The translations under genes were made by a program, and so were the position numbers. A DNA stretch of 64,000 nt from Ooceraea biroi (taxonomy: Eukaryota; Arthropoda; Insecta; Hymenoptera; Formicidae). The stretch covers positions 15,066,001 to 15,130,000 of the forward strand of contig NC_039510.1 in assembly GCF_003672135.1 (NCBI RefSeq), read 5' to 3'. Shown in pieces: positions 1 to 11,450 of this stretch. Below the pieces are notes generated by a model. It searched no databases. It saw only the letters and a list, made by a program, of their open reading frames with translations, and had not been told where the DNA came from. Position 1 is the stretch's first letter, and each line of letters starts with the position of its first letter.

Positions 1-565
1 ATTAAGTCCAGAAATCTTTTCTGTGGGTGTAATCACGTTTTATTATAGTTTAGTGGCAGAGGTTCCTCCCCTCTCCCACGATATTTAGCAAGTCGATGAA
101 AATAAGACTAGTGCTTGCTGGTTTTAACGTGGCATTTGCGATAGCGAAATAAGCGAAAAGCTAGTAGAAAATATCAAGATTTAATTGCTGATTGGATCGT
201 AAGTTATGCTTGCTAATAACATTTGAAGCTGATGGGAATTAAGTAACGTCGTGTTGATGCACGATGCCCATTTATTTCCGGGCTGCCGCGGTTCGATCTG
301 AGCGGTGTAACGAGAGGGAAATCGAAGCCGCCGCGACCGGTGGCATTAAAGGGAAGCTGCACTTAGAAAGCGGCGCGACGACGTGGCGTTTTGACCTTTC
401 CACGAATAAACGAACCAATTCAACAGAATCCTTATATAAATGACACAATAATTATCTGTTATTAATTTAACAGTGTATAAATAACGTCGGAAATATAAGC
501 TCGAATTTTTACCGAATCTTGAATATTTTTGCAAGCACTGCTTCATGTACTTTTCGTTCGTACTA
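1..565. other. no gene recognised
   Basis: AT-rich non-coding sequence with a short CpG-rich patch around 250-380. No open frame with splice signals or domain character was found. Confidence 0.5.
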
Positions 566-1292
566 TTAAGGGGGGAGCCTGCTTTAGAACGTTGAAAATA
601 AGGTATAATTTTACGAATTGTTTTTGGAGAAACTATACAGCGGATCATTATAAAACTTTGATGCATTTATTAGTACATGTTTAAAGATAAAAAAATTATT
701 TTTTGATTTGAATATATCGCCTGTAGAGGTCGTCCTGGAGGCATCTTAGTGCAGCCGGCATTGTAAATTCGTGAGCATTCTCCTGCCTCCAAATTTCATC
801 CAAACTGAAAAATTGAAATATTTTCTCGTTATTTATGAATTCCCATCGTCGATGAACCTTTAATATTCATAAAAACATTAAGTTAAACAATTATTTTTGC
901 ATGAAAAAGTTCAACAACTTTGCCTAAAAATCGTACTTTTGTGTTCTAAGCTCCACCATTTTGGCACTTTTCAACTTTTTTCTTCTCTCTTTGGTTCATC
1001 GACGATGGGAATTCATAAATAACGAGAACATATTTCAATTTTTCAGTTTAGACGAAATTTCGAGGCAGGAGAATGCTCACCAATTTGCAATGCCGGCGAC
1101 GCGGCTGCACTAAGATTTCTCCAGAACGACCTCTACAAGCGATATATTCAAATCAAAAAATAATTTTTTTATCTTTAAACATGTACTAATAAATGCATAA
1201 AAGTTTTATAATGATCCGCTGTATAGTTTCTCCAAAAACAATTCGTAAAATATACCTTATTTTCAGCGTTCTAAAGCAGGCTCCCCCCTTAA
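566..1292. mobile_element. foldback (long inverted repeat) DNA element with TTAA ends
   Basis: Two arms, 566-858 and 993-1292, are inverted copies of each other around a loop of about 134 bp. The outer ends read TTAAGGGGGGAGCCTGC on the left and its reverse complement on the right. TTAA is therefore at both borders, as expected for a TTAA target-site duplication (used by piggyBac-type elements, among others). The arms differ by scattered substitutions and a short insertion in the right arm near 1095, so this is not a recent insertion. The small mirrored open frames in the two arms follow from the symmetry and are not genes. No transposase is present, so it is non-autonomous. The superfamily assignment is inference, because the G-rich terminus does not match the usual piggyBac end. 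Confidence 0.8.
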
Positions 1293-2638
1293 ATTACGTT
1301 TTAGGAATCGGAAACGCGTCGCGTTACAGCGTGGAATCTAATCTGGGAAACAAGAAGAACGTATTACGTTACACGTCAGCTATTACACGCCGATCGGAAT
1401 CGATAATGGCATCTATTATAGGCATCGTGCATCGTACGCGGTAGCGAATTTCGCAAAATTGCAGCCTATTGTAGAGGGCACGTGAATGAACGTCGCGCTG
1501 GAAGTAGCGCGGGGAAACGTTCCTTTTAGCATCACCCGGTCGCCGGGATAATGCGCCATGAAAATCACATTTTCACGGTCGCGCGGCTTTCCTTGGAAGA
1601 GTCGCGCAAATCCGAACGATCTCCCGAGCGTGACGAATATTTCGCGCGCAGCCTTTTTATCTCTTACCGCTCGCATCAAAGTGCGATATCGACAGTTTGA
1701 GGTCACCGCGAGGTCACCGCGTTTCGCTTCGACCTCCGATCCGGTGAACGTAGAGACGAGATCGGTCTTGTCTCCGAACTTGTTCCTGTTCGGGTGAGAG
1801 AAAAATGTCGCATAAATACGTCTTTTTTTCTCTCGCGGAGTAACTTTCAGGTGTCAAATAATTTGAGACGACACACGGCGATTTCAGAGAAATGAGGAAC
1901 GAAGACGAATCGACTTCTCGGCAAGTTTACAAGATATGATTAAGATACCGAGCGTCAAGGCGTCAAGGAACTCGCATTACACGTTTCGCGCGTAAAATGC
2001 CATGCGAGGAGTAATTGCGGGAAGAGATAAAAAGATAGACGCGTGTAAATGCACAAGATGAGTTCACGGATTTCCCATGACCGGGAAGCCGGAAGGGTGA
2101 AGCACGACGGAATGCTAATTTCTTTAATTAACCGTAAACTTGTCTTAACTGTATATCTGCATTAAACGCATGTGAGTCTTGTTGATACGGTCGAGTTTCG
2201 ATGCGATTCGTCAGATGCAATTGAATCGCGAAATGCACCGGCTAATGAAAGGCGGTTGCGATTCAAATTGTGATCGTCATTCAAAGATTTAGCAAGATCA
2301 TTTCTGTACGTCCGAAACTAATTCTATAATTAAATTTAATAAAACTTGAATTATTTTCAATTCTCAATAATAAATTTCAAGTTTATCACAGAAGTTTACA
2401 GAACGAAAAGGTATTTTAAACATCAGTCAGTAACATAATTATCTATTTGTCAATCAATTCGTCGTTTTGCAACGTATCTTAGAGTTATTTTATTACTGCA
2501 ATAATCCCATACTTTTCGTAATCCCCCCGGCAGCATCGTGCTCGTAAACAACAGAATCGAATAAAATGTTGAAATTATCTGACCGAGACTGTCTTTTTCG
2601 AGTTTCTTCATTGCTGATGATGTCCCGCGATCCTTCAT
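1293..2638. other. no gene recognised
   Basis: A CpG-rich patch at about 1310-1800 is open in several frames on both strands, without splice signals or domain character. The rest is AT-rich and holds the probable 3' untranslated region of the minus-strand gene that ends at 2639. Confidence 0.45.
2488..2493 (-). terminator. candidate poly(A) signal of the selenophosphate-synthetase-like gene
   Basis: AATAAA on the minus strand, about 146 nt downstream of the stop codon at 2639-2641. This is a usual distance for a short 3' UTR. Assignment is by position only. Confidence 0.35.
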
Positions 2639-3016
2639 CTACCACAGCGAGACACCGTTATCCTTAGCAGGCACCTCGATCACTCGTGGTCGGTCGATCA
2701 CGCGCGCCGTACGATTGCCGCTCTCGACGATCCCGACGATCCACGCTTGCCTGTGCTCGATTTTCTCCAGAGCTTTGCAATAAGCTGCCGCCTGTTCGCG
2801 CGGTAACACCACCAGCAGTCCTCCCGACACCTCGGGCACTTCGCCCTGCAGGAGCGGTAACGTGTTGCCCATGATCTTTGAGGTCGCACTCATTCTCGCG
2901 ATCACCGGCATGTTGTGAATTATAAAGCTGACATCGTTCGCCTGCCGCTGCGCCAGGAGACTCGCATGCCCCAGGATGCCGTAGGAGCCCACTTCGCACG
3001 CCGCATGCGCGTTGTA
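2639..3016 (-). CDS. selenophosphate synthetase-like protein, exon 3 (C-terminal)
   Basis: Terminal coding exon, 125 residues plus stop. The acceptor is ...GATCAG before TAC, phase 0, and it joins the previous exon as MRK|YNAHAA. It is easily aligned to the C-terminal AIRS_C-type half of eukaryotic SPS1: YNAHAA, GILGHA, VSFIIHNMPVIA, the SGGLL loop, LPREQAAAYC, QAWIVGIVESGNRTARVID, and a final PRVIEVPAKD stretch close to the usual insect terminus. TDVTGFG of normal enzymes is changed to CEVGSYG, which removes the conserved Asp-Val-Thr-Gly core. This half is better conserved than the N-terminal half, which suggests retained folding rather than a decayed pseudogene. Confidence 0.85.
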   Translation of the reverse strand, partial: YNAHAACEVGSYGILGHASLLAQRQANDVSFIIHNMPVIARMSATSKIMGNTLPLLQGEVPEVSGGLLVVLPREQAAAYCKALEKIEHRQAWIVGIVESGNRTARVIDRPRVIEVPAKDNGVSLW

Positions 3017-3222
3017 CTGATCCAAGAATTGATTAATGAGCTACCTTTTCTAACGCGTTCACTTTCGCGCCATTACAAGCAAAGAAACAGTAATCGCGCA
3101 ACAGCCGGCAAATTAGAAACTGATTCTCGGATAACAAATAGAAATACGTTGTTAAATTATGAACGATATTCGCGGCTGATCGACCCTTGCGATTCACTGG
3201 GTCTAACTTTGAAGTGGCAAAC

Positions 3223-3834
3223 CTTTCGCATGAGCATAGCGGCGGCCTGATTGGTTCTGGTCATACAATCAACGGCGCGCGAGCGAGCCCTTTCCGCGCT
3301 CTCTTCGGTGATGGTCAACACTAATCTGCTTCTTTTCTCGGGTTGCTTCATCCATTCCGATACGGTAAGAGCCACCGTCGTTCCGAGTGGCTTCGTCAGT
3401 ACTATAACATCGCCGACGATCGCATCCACGGGCTGGACTATCTCGTGAAGGTAACACACTACGGTGGCGGTCCCGCCGAACAGGCACCATGGGTTCTGGA
3501 AGACCTGGCAGTCCTTGACAGATGCATCAGCTGCCTTCGCTGCATCCATGTAACCGCGTATCGTCATTGGCATCACCGTCTTCCTCTCGTCGTCTTTCAT
3601 AACGTCGGAAACGCCCAGGATGATCCTGGTGCTAGAACACCTGGCGAGGCCCAGAGAGTGGACACCCCCGTGGGCGATGGCGCAAGCGATCCTGCCCATC
3701 ACGTAAGGATCATCGACCACGGCGGGAATAACGTTGAACGTTTCTATCAGCAGCATGCCGCCAACGTCGTTCAGCTTTGTTATACGAGTATCCTCGTAAA
3801 CGCGTGTCGACGCGTAAGGATCCGTCTTTTCATC
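3223..3834 (-). CDS. selenophosphate synthetase-like protein, exon 2 (central, divergent)
   Basis: Internal exon of 204 codons, phase 0 at both ends (acceptor GCACATGCAG before GATGAAAAG; donor AAAG|GTTTGC). The family framework is clear: VDDPYVMGRIACA, LGVSDVM, VMPMTIRGYMDAA, NPWCLFGGTATVVC, GDVIVLTKPLGTTVA. Several positions that bind ATP, Mg or substrate in active enzymes are altered. The usual TTDFF reads IETFN. NVLSDLYAMG reads AHGGVHSLG, losing the Asn and Asp. TGGQT reads KDCQV. The frame is uninterrupted over 612 nt, so selection on some function seems likely, but not ordinary selenophosphate synthesis. Confidence 0.85.
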
Positions 3835-4202
3835 CTGCATGTGCATCAATCAAGCAATTTATGGAATTTTCATGAAAAGTTACGATGGCTCGCGTGCTCT
3901 CATAATCGTCATTTCCACAGCATTTTGTTACGGACAATACAGGTAGAACGATGATGAATGCAACAATCACGGAAGTAATAAAGATAATTCTTTTCAAAAA
4001 ACAATTTTTCGTAATTGACAAATTGTGCTCTCATCGAAGTCATAAAAAGTTTATGATAGAAATAAATATAAATACATTTTTGTTTGTAAAAAATAACAAT
4101 TTTGCGCTAATAAAACCGGTATCTAAATAAGATATAATTATCGTGAATTATTCACAAAAGTCTAATTTGAGTTCTGTCAATTTCGTTCTACTATACAATC
4201 AC

Positions 4203-4439
4203 CTTTTTTACATTCAACAGATCGAGCAACAACTGCCTCTCCTGTCGATCCAGTAACAAGCTCTTCCTTCGCGAATCGGCAAATTTCGTTAACTGAAAAT
4301 CCGCAGGGAGACCATGCTTCTCAGGATCAAAAGGAAGCTGCACATTATCGCTAGGGTCGCCGAGGAGCTCCAGACTGACGACACCATCACTCTCATCGTC
4401 ATTCTTCCTCATCACAGTTTGCGTAATTATCTCCGACAT
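4203..4439 (-). CDS. selenophosphate synthetase-like protein, exon 1 (N-terminal); start codon
   Basis: First coding exon, 79 codons, donor AAAAAAG|GTGATT in phase 0. ATG at 4439 (MSEIITQT...) is chosen because it is the first ATG in frame and an in-frame TGA lies a little upstream. FDPEKHGLPADFQLTKFAD matches the start of SPS1/SPS2 proteins. The next segment should be the Lys-Gly-(Sec/Cys/other)-Gly-Cys-Lys loop and instead reads SRRKSL, so both the reactive residue and its glycines are missing. Together the three exons give about 408 aa, close to the usual 390-400 aa. The gene is on the same strand as the milton exons and may sit inside a milton intron. Best reading: a diverged SPS1 paralog, probably a pseudoenzyme. 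Confidence 0.8.
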
Positions 4440-4662
4440 ACTGGGTGGACTTGAGGACACCACAGATACGTGAAATCACCGAAACTACGCGGCATGCGTC
4501 GCGCGAGTCGTTGCGCAAGGAAACAACAAAATTGCGATCGCAGAAATAACGGAAAATCGTCGTCACGAAACGCTCCATGCACGTACAAGGCGTTCGAGAA
4601 AGACGTATCTCTCAACGATTTTTCTTAATCTAGCAAAAGAAAGATAGTAGCCTTCGTTTTAC

Positions 4663-5336
4663 CTCTGTTCGACAGCAGAGTCCGAATAACTCTTACGTAG
4701 ACCTTGCCGTGTTTGGTTCGCGCCACGTGGAAGAGGAAGTCCGAGAGTTTGCCATCGCCCTCGTGGATGTCCGTTCGCTCGTCGAGGATCTCTCGGAGTG
4801 TCGCGACGCGCTCTTCCGGCGTGCTCTCGTCGAGCGAGCCGAGTTTCCTGTCGAGGTACTCGACCACTCCGATGTCCTCCCAGAATTGCGGCGAATCCGA
4901 CACATCTTCTCGTAACGGGCTGCTCACGTTCGATCGCTTGCTGGACGAGTCAACGAAATCGATCCCGGATACGTCAAGACCGGCATAGGAAACGTCCAGT
5001 GCGATACTGTCGAAAGTCGATTCGCCGAGGGTGACGATGGAGCCGATGCTTCTCCCTCTGGAAGTCGACGGGGTGGCCTCATCCTGTTGACCAGTGGGCG
5101 AATGCAGAGGACTCGGAGATGCGTCGCTGCTCGCGCGAAGGTGAGTCGGGCTGCTCATGACCTTGACATGACCCTGCTCACCACCAACGATCGAGATCTT
5201 GGAGACTAGAAGCTCCTTTGCATCAGCGGCGAGCTTTAAACGTAACGCTAGGGGAGCCTTTCGTTTCTTCTCGACCCTTTCTTGCTCCGTTGCTCCAAAA
5301 TTGTCTACTCGTCTTTTACTTTGTCGTGTGTTACAT
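4663..5336 (-). CDS. unidentified protein, internal exon
   Basis: Open minus-strand frame with a good acceptor at its start (TTTTGGGTACAG, phase 2) and a possible donor at its end (AACAGAG|GTAAAA, phase 1). If the donor is not used, the frame reads on to a stop at 4625. It encodes about 224 residues. The first part is basic. The middle is Ser/Pro/Asp-rich and probably disordered, including SPLHSPTGQQDEATPSTSRG. The C-terminal 75 residues look folded and helical (FWEDIGVVEYLDRKLGSL, then ARTKHGKVYVRVIRTLL). There is no ATG near the start, so upstream exons are expected, and none was identified. I do not recognise the family. It is not a continuation of the selenophosphate-synthetase-like gene: splice phases do not match, and an in-frame stop separates them. 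Confidence 0.5.
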
Positions 5337-5365
5337 CTGTACCCAAAAGCGAGGTCACTAATCAC

Positions 5366-8300
5366 TAAGATAACTTCTTAGATCGTCGTTTTCCGCTTCG
5401 AACAATTTCGCAGTTTCGTCAAATGCGAAATTTCTTTACCCAAATCTTCTCTCGAATTGTTGAGTAGTCGCTATTGTCGCATACGCCTCCTTTTATCTTA
5501 AATCTTTCTAGTCATTGGAAAGAATTTGTTGTTCGGTTATTACTGCAGTTTCCACGAATGTTTTGCGCGCGTATTACTTTTAATTCAAGGAAAGAGTATT
5601 AATTTTGCGGTGACACGGAAGTACTTTTTCAATCTCTGAAGCCCATCTAATCCTGCACACATAGATCATGAAAATGCAGTTTTCTCATCAAATTGTTCAA
5701 TCCACATTCATCAATCCATCGTTGCACTTTTAGCACTTTTATTGCCGGCGTCAATATTCTCTTTTTCTTTAATAAAAAAGAATGTATAAATATATATCAC
5801 ATTTCTTCGGAAAAATTAATACTGCGTGTATGTATCGAACGTCCGAGGATATGCGGTACATAATGCGACAAAATTGAACGCTTGCTCAATCCGCGGTGCA
5901 TAGATTAGAAATTCTAAAAACTTGATAAGCAGTACGAGCGATCGTTTAATAAACTTGTTTAGAAATCCGAATCTAATCGATTGGAAGTTAGCCGTGAGGA
6001 AACGAACGACATCCTGCTTCTGAACGGTTCCGTGAAAAATCAGGCGACAAAGTTCGTTACGTGAGTAAATTGTCTTGAATTAGAACTACATATATCGATA
6101 ATATGTGTAATTTAACTGACGAAATCGAATTTCATGTATTAAACAACACATCATCCGTCGTGTTGTGCACGCGATCGTTACAGTCTGCGGTATAACTGCA
6201 ACGATATCTGCTACCGAGGTAAGTAGGTGAAAAAGAAGGGTTCTCTCAATACTGTAGCGACCGTAGAACGAGGCAAACTCGAGTTCATCGAAACGGAGCA
6301 TCACAGCAGGCATAACCAGAGAGATACTGTGAATCACAGATCGACACTCGTGCGAAATGTATCAAGGTTCGAAATAATACACCGAAAACGACCAAATCGC
6401 TCGGATTAACTTAATTTAGTCGAAATTAATTATTATTAATTTCGGATTAATATAGTCGAATTCTGAGAACTCTCTTTTACAATCAATTGTTTGTTTGATA
6501 CGTCCAACACCGTTGGTTGCACAAAGGCGTTGCTACTGTTAAGTAAAATATGAAGCCGATCTGTACTAAAGTTTTTAAAGTTGGGAAAAATTTTTTCATT
6601 TATTTATGTAAATAGAGTGGTGGAGATGAAGTGACTTTTAGCACTCAATTAGAATTATTTATTGCATTCTTGAATTGCGGCGAGTTGCATAGCGTAATCC
6701 ATGAAAGCGATTCGCAATTGAAGAGATCTCATTAATTGATACTTAATATTCGTGAAAGTAAAATACGAAGTTCCGGGCATTAGCGGTGAACGGATGTACT
6801 CGAAAACTACAATTGTAAAGAGAAACAGATAGATACATGAACGCGCTTGCTCGGTAATGAACGATATCGAACGATCTCCTTTCGCGATAATTTCGGCTTG
6901 GGAGATCGATCGCCCTAAATCGAAATCGTCTCGAACAGAAACCGCTTTCGCCATTCGAAGGCGGGCACGTGCGTCCGTTTTCGGTGACGGATGAACGTTT
7001 CCGAAACGATTTCACTGACAATGCACGAATTCGGGGAAAGTACGAAGGGAAGTGTCCACTTTCGAGGCAGACATCTCGATCGAAAAAATATATATTATAC
7101 ATGCTAATTAAAGAAATGATCGTGAAAAAATCGCCGTTAGATTATGCGTCGAATAAATTTGCACGTTTCATTGTTCAACGATCATGAGCGACTCGATTAT
7201 TGTACATGGCATGCTATTAATATTAATTATATATCATTACATTTCATTGTGCAATTATCTAGTGATAATTTACGTCGGAAGTATAAAGATTTAGAGAATT
7301 ATACTAGGCAATCGTTTGCTGTGCTGTGAACTTGTAAATATCTGCACATTTTCATGCATGCAAACAATCTATTTACTATTATAATAAAATAAATAAAGTA
7401 ATTCAACTACGATATTTTCAAATCAGTCTTAAAATCTTGATGTACGCCAACAACATCCCGAAGATAAATGTCTGAGACAGACTCAACGGATATTTATACA
7501 AGGATAAAAATAGAACATGTCGAAAAAATATCGAGAGAATATTTATACAAGTATAAATATTCGAAGACAAGAGAGCGTACAGCTGGCAAGTTTTATCGCG
7601 CGGTGTACGCGTACGTATCTATCACGTACAAAAGCTTCGGTAAGATAGAAAATCGCAAATCATGAATGATTGAATCGATAATGATAATTATGCGTGCTTG
7701 AAAGTGAATTAAGTAAACAACGATAAGAGCTCGATATCGCGCGACGAAGTGATTTTAGTCAAATTTTAGATGCTTGTTAAGTAAGAACAAACAATAAGAC
7801 AATATAGAGACCGGCAGATTTTCTGATAGACGGACAATATAATTACAAAATGCATACAAAGATAATCACACTCATTTCGGTACATGTAATTAGAATGTTT
7901 GCATGATTAAATAAATATAGATGAAAACGATTAATTTTATGTAACTAAATATAACTGAAGCTACAATACTTCTGCTAACTGTTGTACCTGAGAAATAGTT
8001 TCTATATTGTACACGTCATATTAGCTCGCAATAGAGTATCTGTTCTGAACATGTGACAACAATGATAACAGAAGTGTAAATATATCATTCCAGCTGACGG
8101 TTACTAGCAGGATCAACTAGCACGTTACTTCACGTTACGCATACGCGATACTTAGCATGTACCACAAACACCTCGGAAACATGATTTTTTTTCAAAAGCC
8201 TCTTGCTTCTTAAAAGTTTTTTCTCTCGACAGATCTCACATTTATCAAATGTAACCTTGATCATTCCAGATCAATTTCCGTCAGTTTTAGCGCAATGTCC

Positions 8301-9549
8301 TCGAGCAATATTCAGAATGCAGTCACGACCGACTTTCGAAAATAAAAATTTGAAAATCTAACATAAAAAAAAGAGGATAAAGAATACATCGAAATGTATC
8401 GACCAAGTTCCTAATTAAACACAAATGGGGACAAACTGAACATTGAGCGTTTCTGGATTCTGCGAATCAAGAGTGCTAAAAGCCAATTAGTACAGAGGAC
8501 TCTCGGTACTTGGATCGAGCTTTCCTGTTTATGGCACCGAACGTGAGCGATATCGATAACATGTGCAACGTTAATTACGTATGGCGGCCGATGGGAGCAG
8601 CGAACTCTTTGCGTAACGGTAATAATGCTTAACTTTTCGCCGTGGTTGCTGATGCGAGCGGAATGCTATCTAAGATCTAGCGGCTGCTTTACGCGAGTGA
8701 TCATCAATCGCTATTCCATTAATAACTGCAATCCGGAACAAAGTCGAAAATCGTGTTTCCGAGCCGGCATCGACGCCCGTGCACGAAATTAACACGTTTT
8801 TCAAGGCGTACGTTATTATTCCGGGTGGAGTTAGGTCATCCCTCGGAGCTTTCAAGGTCGCGCGTTTGTAGCACCGCACAGAAATAGAGCGAACTTCACG
8901 GAGAACTGCATCTCGGCCTGAGACTCTCTTCTCGTAGCCGAGGGTCATTATCCTGCAATCAATGACTCGACTCGTATGGATTGTGACGCGCTGCGGGAAC
9001 GATATGCTTCAAATTACTCACGGAGAACTCGATCGACCTTTCGCGCAAAAATAGAAAATAAATTCGTTTCTCGAAAGAGAGAAAAAAAATTATGCATGTA
9101 AATCATTTTTAGGGGATTCGAAGGAATCCGATTTTTTAAATACGCCATTTCGCTGTGATAAAAAAAAGAAAAAAATAGCGGTGAAAATTTTTAAGGCTGC
9201 AGCACGTGTATGAATCATACGACGATTCTGTTCCACCGAGTTCATTGCGGTAAAAGCTCGCGATCGATCGTAAAAATCTAAAAAAGAAATCTAGAGTATA
9301 ATGCATTATCAAGAATGCCAATCGCGCTACCAGCACGTGGCTTGCGCGATACCATTCCCGCGTTCGCCACGTCAACTAAGTGGACTTCGCCTATACCTCG
9401 TGACATTCTTTTGCATTCCGTTCTCGATATCGCAAGCAAGCGTGGTAAACGCACTCAATGTAGGAGACAACGATAATCCGCTCCCAAGGCACGTACGCGC
9501 GATAAAGAGGACCAGGTTTCGATCCGCTCGCGGCCAACTTCCTACTTCC
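5366..9549. other. non-coding, no gene recognised
   Basis: AT-rich sequence with weak GC-richer patches (about 8540-8960). Short open frames on both strands lack splice signals or domain similarity. It may be intronic to milton if that gene continues past the left edge. Confidence 0.4.
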
Positions 9550-10200
9550 AGAGCGACCTAACCTAGGCGTGCCGGACGCCGATACTCGCGATCGAATAAG
9601 CAGAAACGCGCGTTCGTCGCGACGGAACTCGTCGTCGCGCGGTTAGCGGCCGTCGATGCGTTTGCGGTACGGAATCGGCTGCGTGACGCGCGAGCGATCC
9701 TCCGACGTGCGTCGCGCGAGAGGAGGAACCTCGCGGAATCCGGGTACGGGCGGCGACTGAGTCTCGCTCGCGCATGCTCCACGTACCACCGTGCTGGACC
9801 AGCGCTCTCCGAGTTGCGCCGAGTGTCCTCGCGCACTCGCGAACCGCGGTTTCCAACCGCCGCGCGCTTTTAAGCTCGCGAAATAAGCGCGGCGAAGGAG
9901 CGAGCTGGCAACGAGCGCGCGGCGGGCGCGTACGAGCGGAACGAACCTCGCGGCTGCACGAGCGCGACCGAACTGAAGCGCACGCGGCGCGCCCGAAGCG
10001 ACCGCCGTCCGGCGGACGCGCTCGCTTCGCAGCCCGCGCCACGTGATTGGTCAGGTCGCCCCTGGGCGCCGAGTGCGTTGAACGCGCCGGATAGCGCGAG
10101 CGAGAAAAGCCTCGATAACGAGGAAGCCGCGCGTCTATCGCTCGACGCGACGACCCTCGCGAGTCCGCCACGATAAGATTGCGGATAGCGATGCATCGCG
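9550..10200. promoter_or_regulatory. CpG-rich island, possible promoter or first-exon region
   Basis: About 650 bp of very CpG-dense DNA (CGCG and GCGCG motifs throughout) inside AT-rich surroundings. Long open frames occur on both strands at once, as GC-rich sequence gives by chance, so none is called a gene. Islands of this kind in Hymenoptera commonly mark transcription start regions. Neither a start site nor a direction can be fixed from sequence alone. Confidence 0.35.
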
Positions 10201-10520
10201 CTCCGTGATCGATTAAGCTAAGAACGATGGCGTTTTTCGGCAATATCTTTTTCTTGAATCGATACAACATGCTCCAGAAATCTCTCCAAATGTATACATT
10301 TCTTGCAGATGCGTAGATGTCTGCGCGATGCGGCGACGTACCGCGACGCGACATGACGAGAATCGGATCAAGGATGCGGTCCTTGCGTCGCGTCGACGAC
10401 GACGACGTCTCTCGTGCTACTATATCTCCCGTGCTGCACTTTTAATAACGAACGAATTCTGGTGGACACGGAACGCAATTTCCTCGAACGGATTTTCCTC
10501 GATAGTTATTTTTAAAATAA

Positions 10521-11450
10521 TAATAGAGGAGAATCCCCTATTATGAGATATGCTCCTAATATGAGATAATGGGGTTTCTGCTAAACTAGTGAGCACCATC
10601 TGTTAATTCCACCATAAACTTATTACTCTTGGTGTAAAATGTATTTAGTGAAAAATTCATTGTTCGTTATTGCGTTTAGCTTTTGCAACAAAAGGTTTGT
10701 GAAATTGTGAACATGTCAAAGGAACTTAAGGCAAGTCTTTAAACCTTGTTTATTACATAATAAAGAAATGGTTGGCAATAAATTCAGTATGCAATGATAG
10801 AGTAGAATCGTAGTAACAGGAAAATACGCGATTTGTTGAATTGCTTAATTGTAGAGGTTAGATTTCATGATCGCGGAACCGCTAGGCGCGTGGCTCGTAT
10901 GAGATATTCAGGGTACTCTTAATATGAGATAATTATTGCTCGAATATGAAGAGTATGTAGTGTAATAAAAAGAAAGAAAATACTACTTAAGGTTAAAGAA
11001 AAGTTAATACGAATTTATATTACGAATTTTCGTGTATTTAATTTTTATAGAATCTGACTATGGAGGTTAGAGAAACGAGGAAGCGTCGACAGTGGAATCG
11101 TGAAGATTTGGCGAAGGCTGTGGCAGCAGTATTTTTATAAAAATATCTAATAAAGTTTTTTACTTGCAATACTGATGTATTTTGCACTTTTAACACCGAT
11201 TTCTCGAGGTATCTTATATTAGGAGCACACTTTCGCGATCTTGCGTAAAGCTCTTTTTTCAAATTGTTTTAATTTTCAGAAAATATAATATTTAAATTAG
11301 ATTTTTCATTTCACCAACCTAAAGCTTATTAAATTCTCTTCAAGAGAACGTATTACATTTTTAAATTCTGCCTATAGATTTCCTTACATTCGGCAAAATC
11401 GATATGGTATCTCATAATCGGGGGGGGGGGGGGGGGACTTTCCTCTATTA
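10521..11450 (+). mobile_element. pogo/Tigger-like DNA transposon remnant
   Basis: About 930 bp bounded by imperfect terminal inverted repeats: TAATAGAGGAGAATCCCC..TTATGAGATA on the left and, inverted, TAATAGAGGAAAGTCCCC..TTATGAGATA on the right. TA at both borders fits Tc1/mariner/pogo target use. Subterminal TATGAGATA motifs recur near 10559 and at about 10898 and 10921. The interior keeps one recognisable coding scrap (11060-11140). The right end has grown a 17-base G run (11420-11436) where the left has four C, which is why the repeats no longer pair cleanly. Confidence 0.65.
11060..11140 (+). pseudogene. psq-type helix-turn-helix fragment of a pogo-like transposase
   Basis: ATG to TAA, 26 codons, containing RKRRQWNREDLAKAVAAV. 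This is the first helix region of a pipsqueak-type HTH, the N-terminal DNA-binding domain of pogo/Tigger transposases. The frame stops at once after this segment, so the DDE catalytic part is lost. It lies inside the inverted repeats at 10521 and 11450, which supports the family call. Confidence 0.55.

Noticed and set aside
346..1444. Mirrored open frames in the left and right arms of the foldback element (both reading SFIMIRCIVSPKTIRKI)
   Set aside because: They are the same arm sequence read from its two inverted copies, without domain or start context; the symmetry explains them.
9563..10354. Long Arg/Ser/Ala-rich open frame on the minus strand (263 codons)
   Set aside because: It lies in the CpG island, where several frames on both strands are open at once. 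Composition explains it, and no domain or splice site supports it.
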